Source: Halocaridina rubra
Taxonomy: Eukaryota; Arthropoda; Malacostraca; Decapoda; Atyidae
Assembly (NCBI GenBank): GCA_037179515.1
Contig: JAXCGZ010017763.1
Span: 10,001 to 22,500, forward strand
Reading direction: 5' to 3'
Length of the DNA: 12,500 nt
The position numbers and the translations under genes were made by a program. The notes below the pieces were generated by a model. That model made no database searches, had not been told where the DNA came from, and saw only the letters and a list, made by a program, of their open reading frames with translations. Below, one piece after another: positions 1 to 6,340 of this stretch (its first letter is position 1; the number at the start of each line of letters is the position of its first letter).

Positions 1-883
1 CTTCTAAGAAGTTTGCTACTGTAGATCTACCTTCCCTGAAGCCATATTGTCTCACTGATAAAAAGTTAAAGGAATCCAAGTGAAGAAAGATGTGTTTTTA
101 GTAGCGTCTCCATAACTTTGCAAACTATGTTGGTCAAGGAAACAGGTCGATTGTTTAGAACTGCATCCCCTCTTCCCTTTTTGAAGATTGGTACCACGTT
201 CACTTCTTCCCAGCATCTTGGAATCAAATATGATACATAGTGCAGCTGATATTGATTTGGCGCATCTCTTAAGTACATAAGGGGATATATCATCAGGACT
301 TGTAGCTATATGGGCATCTAGCTCCATCAGCGCTATGCATACCTCTGTGGCTAAAAAGATGATGTTCTCTAATACCGGCCTATGAGCTTCTACCTCTGCA
401 ATCTGAGAGGTTGGTGTATTTTCTGCTTTAAATACTGTCTGGAACTCCTTGTTCAATTCTTTGTAGATCTCTTCAGCCGTCTCAGTGATGCTTCCATCCA
501 GTCTCTTTAGCTTTAAAACCTTTTCTCTTACCTTCAATATTCCTCTGATAATGGTGTCGCAAATATTGAGATTTTCTTTAGCCCTCCTGGTGATATCCCT
601 TTCATAGTCGCTCTCTGCCTCTCCTCTTTTAATTTGGTAATCATTTCTTGCTCTCTTATAAGTCTGCCGGGCATTTATGCTTTTTCTCTTCCTATACTTT
701 TTCCAGCATTTGTCTCTCCACTCCTTGGCTTTCTTTCATTCATTTTTTAACCATTTCTCTCTGGCATGATTAACTCCTATTTTGGTGGAAGGTAGGCAAA
801 AATCTAGTATCTTCGCATAGTCCTCACAAAAGATGTCGTACTTTTCTTGTACAGATTTGTTGTTAAATTAGGTCATATAGTCA
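1..883 (-). pseudogene. Decayed LINE ORF2, RT N-terminal half and linker (old copy, part 1)
   Basis: This is the middle of a CR1/L2-like ORF2, aligned by eye to about residues 267-568 of the intact copy at 6341-9163. Recognisable pieces on the minus strand are the linker (KLKRLDGSITET, ELNKEFQ) and the RT fingers (DDISPYVLKRCA, PIFKKG, NRPVSLTNIVCK). The window edge cuts off the rest of the RT. Next to the intact copy it lacks 23 bases between 225 and 226, which shifts the frame, so IIF and IPRCW are read in different frames. Further indels and substitutions, for example around 725-745, also break the linker. Divergence from the intact copy is visibly much higher than among the other copies, so this is an older insertion. 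It cannot encode a working protein. Confidence 0.88.
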
Positions 884-1189
884 TTTTTTTTATTTATTCA
901 GATAACTGTACATGGGGATGTGCACATGGGGACTCACAGTGATATTGCAGTTGTTAAATATTACAATCTATATTTGGTTATGTATAAATAAAATATTAAT
1001 AGAATTTGCAATTAATTTTAAATATTATAGCAAGTGATTAGGAATAAAATATAGTGTAATAATCGACTGATGGCAGAAGCAGCACTATGTGATTATTAAT
1101 TAAGAGTAATATATTATGGCTAACATGTATTAATAGCAGAAGAGCACTCTGCGATTATTGATTAAGAGTAATATTTGTAGCAATAATTC
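884..1189. mobile_element. AT-rich 306-bp insertion inside the old LINE copy, unidentified
   Basis: ORF2 similarity stops near 883 and resumes at 1190, so this segment is foreign to the LINE. The hexamer TAGTCA lies at 878-883 and again at 1190-1195, while the intact element has a single AGTCA there, which fits a short target-site duplication. The insert is AT-rich, begins with a T-rich stretch, has no ORF, and shows no terminal inverted repeat that I can see. Inside it a 38-39-bp motif occurs twice (1074-1112 and 1137-1174), containing CAGAAG, AGCACT, GATTATT and TTAAGAGTAATAT. It could be a non-autonomous DNA transposon or a piece of another retroelement; I do not recognise a family. Confidence 0.55.
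1074..1174. repeat. Two imperfect 38-39-bp direct repeats, period about 63 bp
   Basis: The copies at 1074-1112 and 1137-1174 differ by one indel and a few substitutions, and share the cores GATTATT and TTAAGAGTAATAT. They lie inside the 884-1189 insert and are probably part of that unknown element's internal structure. Confidence 0.7.
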
Positions 1190-2070
1190 TAGTCAATAAC
1201 TGCAAAAATCTCATTAATTTTTATGTAATCTCCTTTTGGATAGTTCCTCCTCGTGTCCTCAGTGTCCCTACTTTCAGACAGAACACGTTCGATGATATAC
1301 TCCATCAACAACACACAGTGGTCACTCTTTCCAATTGGTGGTTTATACTCATTTTTTTTCAATATCCAACACATTATCTGTGAATACTAGATCAAGCAGC
1401 GATGGCTCATCCCCACCCCTGGCCCTCGTTGGTTCCATTAAATGTTGGTGTAGGAAATTTCCTTGTACACATTCTAGGAATCTTGCGCTGAATGAGTCCT
1501 CCCCACTATGTGGGTCAAGATTTATCCAATCTATCTCTCTATGATTGAAATCTCACATACTCAAAGTCCTACATTTTCTCTCCCTTGAAATGTTAACAGC
1601 AGGGTTTATGACTTCAATAGTACCTATATGACTTTCCTCATAAACGTCTAGCCTATGTTGGTTCCTTGGTGGGTTATATACAACAGTTATTATAATGCTC
1701 TCAGACTCAGTATTTATGTGATCAACAAGAAATTTCTTAAACTCACTTTCTATAACAAAGATTATATCTTCAACCTAAAATCTTTTACTTATGGGCAGTG
1801 CTATCCCTCCACCAGTCCTCTCAGATCTTTCAACCTTAATATTCTAAAGCCCTTAGAAAAAACTGTGATATTGTTTATGTCCTCACTTAACTTAGTCTCA
1901 GTAACCGCTACTATATCTGCCTTACTGTTGTAAATCCTATCCTTTAATTCTACTGCCATACCAGCTATTCCATCAGCATTTGTATAAAGCAATCTTAATG
2001 AGGCCCCATCCCCTGATCTACTGTCATTATCTTCTTTATCCCCCCTTTGTCTGGAAGAACTCTGAAACAT
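1190..2070 (-). pseudogene. Decayed LINE ORF2, endonuclease domain (old copy, part 2)
   Basis: This is the N-terminal apurinic-endonuclease-like domain of the old copy, interrupted downstream by the 884-1189 insert. The best preserved part is 1801-2070, which begins with ATG (MFQSSSRQRGDKED) and continues through LLYTNADGIAG and AVTETKLSED. The glutamate of TETK corresponds to the conserved catalytic Glu of this nuclease fold. Further on, EYKPPIGKSDHCVLLMEYII shows the SDH motif. Frame breaks separate these blocks, so it is a pseudogene. Its ATG at 2068-2070 matters because the intact copy has lost that methionine codon, so this relic may preserve the ancestral ORF2 start. Confidence 0.85.
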
Positions 2071-2735
2071 AAGTTTTTCTTCTCTTCTTCATTTCTTTCC
2101 TCATATTTAACCTTCAAGCCTCCTGCAACAAGTTTTTGATCCTTTCCATCTTTTCTTGTGTTCTGTAAAATCTAATGAATACTGTTTTGAGTTCTTGAAG
2201 GCCTTTTAAGTTTTTCCCTCATCAATATTTCTCTACATGTCCCCCCTCTCTCAAAGGGTATTTTCGTTGGTCTTTCCTTTCCCTTACTAGAATATTTACC
2301 TAATGGGTGGATGCTTACAATATCCTCTGGACCACATAATACTCCAAGCTTCCTCTCTCAAAGGTTACTTTCGTTGGTCTTTCCTTTCCCTCCCTAGAAT
2401 GTTTACCAAGTTGGTGAATGTTTACAATATACTCTGGACCACATAATACTCCAAGCTTCCTTATCAGGTAAAAAAACCCTAGCTTTATTTTGTTCAATTT
2501 TTGCCTGCCATGTTGACTCCTGGGATTCATTTATGCCTGAGATTACCACTGTCTTCTCTTTATCGAGTTCCTGTTTAATCAGTGGATTAAGCCTTTCCAT
2601 TACAACTTCTTTATTTTTTTCTATTACTGTTTCTTTATAGTTAACTGTTTGTAGGTTTTCCAGTGCCAGCACCCTCACAGCCTCTTTTACTGCCAACTTC
2701 CCATTTAGTGCATCTGTAAAGGAAGTTTTCATGGC
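2071..2735 (-). pseudogene. Decayed LINE ORF1, RRM-like and C-terminal region (old copy)
   Basis: This aligns to the second half of the intact ORF1 at 9166-10245. The block at 2403-2732 reads MKTSFTDALNGK, VKEAVRVLALENLQTV, YKETVIEK and DKEKTVVISGINESQE, matching residues 151-221 of the intact ORF1. Further down, frame breaks and a 107-bp tandem duplication disrupt the RRM-like part (VNIHQLGKHSREGK, TKVTFERG). Similarity ends at about 2735 (the codons for MKTSF and one more base triplet), where an unrelated insert begins. Not translatable as a whole. Confidence 0.82.
2245..2460. repeat. 107-bp tandem duplication inside the old ORF1
   Basis: Unit 1 (2245-2351) and unit 2 (2352-2460) both start with CCTCTCTCAAAGG and end with ACTCCAAGCTTCC. 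The intact ORF1 has this sequence once (around 9415-9525). The two units differ at roughly a tenth of positions by eye, so the duplication is old or the units have decayed independently. Confidence 0.82.
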
Positions 2736-3102
2736 ACCGTTACACAGGTACTGTGTGGAGAATTGTTGCTTGCAGATTAGTCGGTACAGTGACTGCTTCT
2801 TCCCATCTACCTTCAGATTTAGGAACTCTCTTCCTCCTTCTGTCTTTCCAAATTCTTATGACCTATCTTCCTTCGAAAAAAGGATCTATTGTCCTCTCAG
2901 GGCCTAATCCTCCAGATATCTAGGTGCTCTGTACTTAGACTATTTTTTCAGTCAGTTCTTTTCCTTTGTGTATCATTATCTCATCTCTGCCTTGTCCATA
3001 ACCTTTTTCTTTTCCTCCGTCTTATTGATTTCTCATGCCCGGGCCTTTATTGTTGAGGACAGTTTTTTTCTTCTTCTTTTTTTTGCATGTCCCGGTGTCA
3101 CA
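2736..3102. mobile_element. About 367-bp insertion inside the old ORF1, unidentified
   Basis: ORF1 similarity breaks after ATGGCA at about 2735 and resumes near CTCATT at 3103, becoming clear from TCAGCTCC at 3117. The intact copy has these flanks adjacent. The segment is pyrimidine-rich on the plus strand, and the open frame on that strand starting at 2968 looks like a hydrophobic by-product of this composition. CACCG near the left edge and its complement CGGTG near the right edge are a weak hint of inverted ends. No family recognised. Confidence 0.5.
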
Positions 3103-3174
3103 CTCATTAAAAAAAATCAGCTCCTGAAACTCTTTTCTAAAATGTTTGATGTTTTCCTTTGTCTAAACATTCCA
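3103..3174 (-). pseudogene. Old LINE ORF1 fragment beyond the insertion
   Basis: TCAGCTCCTGAAACTC, TTTTCTAAAATG and AACATTCCA match 9815-9870 of the intact copy, encoding the region around FRKEFQEL in ORF1. The match stops sharply at 3174, directly at a GT run, so the old copy is either truncated here or was split by the next LINE fragment. The upstream coiled-coil part of this copy was not found elsewhere in the window. Confidence 0.75.
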
Positions 3175-3189
3175 GGTGTGTGTGTGTAT
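3175..3189. repeat. Short (GT)n run at a LINE tail
   Basis: An imperfect GT run (GGTGTGTGTGTGTATG) sits exactly between the end of the old copy and the tail of the next LINE fragment. Read on the LINE sense strand it is (CA)n directly after the tail. Confidence 0.85.
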
Positions 3190-3387
3190 GTGATTACCTA
3201 ATTGTGCTTACCTAATTGTGTTTACGGGAAAGAGCCCATAGCTCGTATCTTCCCGTCTCCTGATCGGTTCCATTTTAGACTTAGTGATACTTATCATACC
3301 TGTCCTTAAAACTATGGATTGAGATAGCATTAACTACCTCCTCGCTTAGCGAATTCCAATTATCAACTACTCTTACACTGAAAAAGT
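3190..3387 (-). mobile_element. 198-bp LINE 3'-end fragment
   Basis: The fragment contains the tail motif (one unit degraded, GCTTACCTAATTG on the plus strand), the 3' UTR hairpin with a loop change (CCATA instead of CCAAA) and the last codons of ORF2 as far as the VRVVDNW region. It breaks at GAAAAAGT and passes straight into GTAT repeats. It carries GCGAATTCC where the tandem units have GCCAATTCC, so it is a separate insertion and not a partial fourth tandem unit. Confidence 0.9.
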
Positions 3388-3402
3388 GTATGTATGTATG
3401 TA

Positions 3403-3438
<36 letters not shown>

Positions 3439-3492
3439 CGCTCGCGTGTGTCTGCGTGTGTGTGTGTGTGTGTGTGTGTGGGTGTGTGTGTA

Positions 3493-3536
<44 letters not shown>

Positions 3537-3551
3537 GTATGGGTGTGTGTG

Positions 3552-3592
<41 letters not shown>
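3388..3592. repeat. Compound (GTAT)n/(GT)n microsatellite, about 205 bp
   Basis: It begins with GTAT repeats and becomes long alternating GT with interruptions (a CGCTCGCG block near 3439-3446, GTCTGC, GTAT, TTGTATGGG, GTAGG). The Cys-Val reading frames here are artefacts of the dinucleotide. Alternating purine-pyrimidine of this length favours Z-DNA and replication slippage. It separates two LINE copies and touches both. Confidence 0.97.
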
Positions 3593-3596
<4 letters not shown>

Positions 3597-4477
3597 TTAC
3601 CTAATTGTGATTACCTAATTGTGTTTACGGGAAAGAGCCCAAAGCTCGTATCTTCCCGTCTCCTGATCGGTTCCATTTTAGACTTAGTGATACTTATCAT
3701 ACCTGTCCTTAAAACTATGGATTGAGATAGCATTAACTACCTCCTCGCTTAGCCAATTCCAATTATCAACTACTCTTACACTGAAAAAGTATTTCCTTAC
3801 ATCCTGCAAAGAAGTTTTCTTACGAAGCTTCAAACTATGACCTCTAGTTCTAGAGCCAGCCATATCAAAATATCGATCCCTATCCACTCTATCATAACCA
3901 TGAAGGAATTTAAAGACTGTCACCATATCCCCCCTCACTCTTCTAGCTTCGAGTGATGGTAAGCTAATTCCCTCAGCCTCTCATCATAATGAGATTGCGT
4001 ATTTCTGGCACCAGTTTCGTGGCATGTCTTTGAACTTTTTCAAGCTTAGCTATGTGCTTTTTCAAGTGCGGATTCCAAAAGGGGGCTGCATATTCGAGTT
4101 TTGGCCTCACATAGGTTACAAATATTTCTGAACATTTCCTTGTCCATGTGCCTGAAGGCTACCCTTACATTTGATAAGAATGCATATGCTGCCCTTACTA
4201 TGCCATTTATATGTATTTCTGGAGACAAATCTGCCAGTATGTTTACTCCTAGATCTCTCTCATTTTCTGTCTCTTGAAGTTGTATTCCAGCCACCGAGTA
4301 GTCAAGCTTGGGCCTTCTTGCACTTGTACCCATTCTCATTACCTTACATTTTGAAGTATTGAATTTCATTAGCCACTTTTCTGACCACTCATGCAGATTA
4401 TTTAGATCCTCCTGAAGTTCTCTACCATTGTTCTCGTTTTTTACTTTCTTCACAATCTTTGCATCATCTGCAAACAT
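3593..4477 (-). pseudogene. Truncated LINE ORF2 3' end, tandem unit A
   Basis: The unit starts at Met676 of the intact ORF2 numbering (MFADDAKIV) and so keeps the FADD catalytic box, thumb and C-terminal region in sequence, but not RT motifs further upstream. It opens as 143 codons (4046-4477) until a 2-base loss near 4112 (GTTACAAATA where intact copies have GTTACATAAATA) shifts the frame into NICNLCEAKTR and a stop. Two single-base losses near 3963 and 3990 shift it again. The C-terminal block (MRGDMVTVFKFLHGYDR to FKDRYDKYH) is open at 3684-3938. No functional protein is expected. By eye it looks identical to unit C. Confidence 0.92.
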
Positions 4478-5363
4478 GTGATTACCTAATTGTGATTACC
4501 TAATTGTGTTTACGGGAAAGAGCCCAAAGCTCGTATCTTCCCGTCTCCTGATCGGTTCCATTTTTAGACTTAGTGATACTTATCATACCTGTCCTTAAAA
4601 CTATGGATTGAGATAGCATTAACTACCTCCTCGCTTAGCCAATTCCAATTATCAACTACTCTTACACTGAAAAAGTATTTCCTTACATCCTGCAAAGAAG
4701 TTTTCTTACGAAGCTTCAAACTATGACCTCTAGTTCTAGAGCCAGCCATATCAAAATATCGATCCCTATCCACTCTATCATAACCATGAAGGAATTTAAA
4801 GACTGTCACCATATCCCCCTTCACTCTTCTAGCTTCGAGTGATGGTAAGCTAATTCCCTCAGCCTCTCATCATAATGAGATTGCGTATTTCTGGCACCAG
4901 TTTCGTGGCATGTCTTTGAACTTTTTCAAGCTTAGCTATGTGCTTTTTCAAGTGCGGATTCCAAAAGGGGGCTGCATATTCGAGTTTTGGCCTCACATAG
5001 GTTACAAATATTTCTGAACATTTCCTTGTCCATGTGCCTGAAGGCTACCCTTACATTTGATAAGAATGCATATGCTGCCCTTACTATGCCATTTATATGT
5101 ATTTCTGGAGACAAATCTGCCAGTATGTTTACTCCTAGATCTCTCTCATTTTCTGTCTCTTGAAGTTGTATTCCAGCCACCGAGTAGTCAAGCTTGGGCC
5201 TTCTTGCACTTGTACCCATTCTCATTATCTTACATTTTGAAGTATTGAATTTCATTAGCCACTTTTCTGACCACTCATGCAGATTATTTAGATCCTCCTG
5301 AAGTTCTCTACCATTGTTCTCGTTTTTTACTTTCTTCACAATCTTTGCATCATCTGCAAACAT
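4478..5363 (-). pseudogene. Truncated LINE ORF2 3' end, tandem unit B
   Basis: It has the same structure, truncation point and frameshifts as the units on either side. I see three differences from them: an extra T in the run at about 4561-4565, CCCTTCACTC in place of CCCCTCACTC near 4818 (Lys for Arg in M(K/R)GDM), and TTATCTTAC in place of TTACCTTAC near 5227 (Ile for Val). The open parts are 4932-5363 (143 codons) and 4570-4824 (84 codons). Confidence 0.92.
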
Positions 5364-6248
5364 GTGATTACCTAATTGTGATTACCTAATTGTGTTTACG
5401 GGAAAGAGCCCAAAGCTCGTATCTTCCCGTCTCCTGATCGGTTCCATTTTAGACTTAGTGATACTTATCATACCTGTCCTTAAAACTATGGATTGAGATA
5501 GCATTAACTACCTCCTCGCTTAGCCAATTCCAATTATCAACTACTCTTACACTGAAAAAGTATTTCCTTACATCCTGCAAAGAAGTTTTCTTACGAAGCT
5601 TCAAACTATGACCTCTAGTTCTAGAGCCAGCCATATCAAAATATCGATCCCTATCCACTCTATCATAACCATGAAGGAATTTAAAGACTGTCACCATATC
5701 CCCCCTCACTCTTCTAGCTTCGAGTGATGGTAAGCTAATTCCCTCAGCCTCTCATCATAATGAGATTGCGTATTTCTGGCACCAGTTTCGTGGCATGTCT
5801 TTGAACTTTTTCAAGCTTAGCTATGTGCTTTTTCAAGTGCGGATTCCAAAAGGGGGCTGCATATTCGAGTTTTGGCCTCACATAGGTTACAAATATTTCT
5901 GAACATTTCCTTGTCCATGTGCCTGAAGGCTACCCTTACATTTGATAAGAATGCATATGCTGCCCTTACTATGCCATTTATATGTATTTCTGGAGACAAA
6001 TCTGCCAGTATGTTTACTCCTAGATCTCTCTCATTTTCTGTCTCTTGAAGTTGTATTCCAGCCACCGAGTAGTCAAGCTTGGGCCTTCTTGCACTTGTAC
6101 CCATTCTCATTACCTTACATTTTGAAGTATTGAATTTCATTAGCCACTTTTCTGACCACTCATGCAGATTATTTAGATCCTCCTGAAGTTCTCTACCATT
6201 GTTCTCGTTTTTTACTTTCTTCACAATCTTTGCATCATCTGCAAACAT
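5364..6248 (-). pseudogene. Truncated LINE ORF2 3' end, tandem unit C
   Basis: This unit touches the tail of the full-length copy: tail repeats at 6249 onward, then CAT at 6246-6248, which is the ATG of MFADDAKI on the minus strand. The open parts are 5817-6248 and 5455-5709. It has the same three frameshifting losses as units A and B, and no difference from unit A was noticed by eye. Confidence 0.92.
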
Positions 6249-6340
6249 GTGATTACCTAATTGTGATTACCTAATTGTGTTTACGGGAAAGAGCCCAAAG
6301 CTCGTATCTTCCCGTCTCCTGATCGGTTCCATTTTTAGAC
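6249..6340 (-). other. 3' UTR and tail repeats of the full-length LINE
   Basis: After the ORF2 stop there are about 90 bases. On the sense strand these hold CTAAAAATGGAACCGATCAGG, then a 33-base hairpin (6283-6315), then two copies of a 14-base repeat (AATTAGGTAATCAC). CR1- and L2-type elements are known to end in short tandem repeats in place of poly(A), and their RT is thought to recognise a 3' stem-loop plus tail for target-primed reverse transcription. The same block ends every copy in this window. Confidence 0.85.
6283..6315 (-). promoter_or_regulatory. Conserved 3' UTR stem-loop (probable RT recognition hairpin)
   Basis: The outer stem ACGGGAA pairs with TTCCCGT (7 bp); the inner stem GAGC pairs with GCTC around a 5-base loop, with a small asymmetric internal loop. 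The same fold is present at 3627-3659 and in the other 3' ends. In the 3190-3387 fragment only the loop has changed, and in the plus-strand copy one base of the outer stem has changed. A role in RT binding is inferred from related LINEs. Confidence 0.7.

Larger units (their letters stand above)
3593..6248 (-). repeat. Three-unit head-to-tail array of truncated LINE 3' ends
   Basis: Units at 3593-4477 (885 bp), 4478-5363 (886 bp) and 5364-6248 (885 bp) follow one another with no spacer. Every unit runs from the same 14-base tail repeats to the same 5' break, at the ATG before FADDAKI. All units share the same private indels relative to the full-length copies. Shared breakpoints and indels mean one truncated insertion was multiplied as DNA, for example by unequal exchange, and do not fit three independent insertions. 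Confidence 0.95.

Noticed and set aside
1655..1933. Plus-strand 92-codon frame
   Set aside because: It is antisense to the old endonuclease domain, which explains it.
2968..3201. Plus-strand 77-codon frame with a hydrophobic N-terminus resembling a signal peptide
   Set aside because: It crosses an unknown insert, an ORF1 fragment and a GT run. Its hydrophobicity comes from T-rich DNA, so it is not a gene.
3386..3618. Long Cys-Val-rich open frames on the plus strand
   Set aside because: They are translations of the GT microsatellite in two frames and have no gene-like composition.
4171..4362. Plus-strand 63-codon frame repeated at 5057, 5942, 6832 and 11750
   Set aside because: It is the antisense shadow of ORF2. 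It recurs only because the LINE 3' end recurs, and it reads codons opposite the RT thumb.
3593..6248. CRISPR-like or satellite array of host origin
   Set aside because: The repeat units are 885 bp and fully explained as truncated LINE 3' ends; there are no short repeats with variable spacers.
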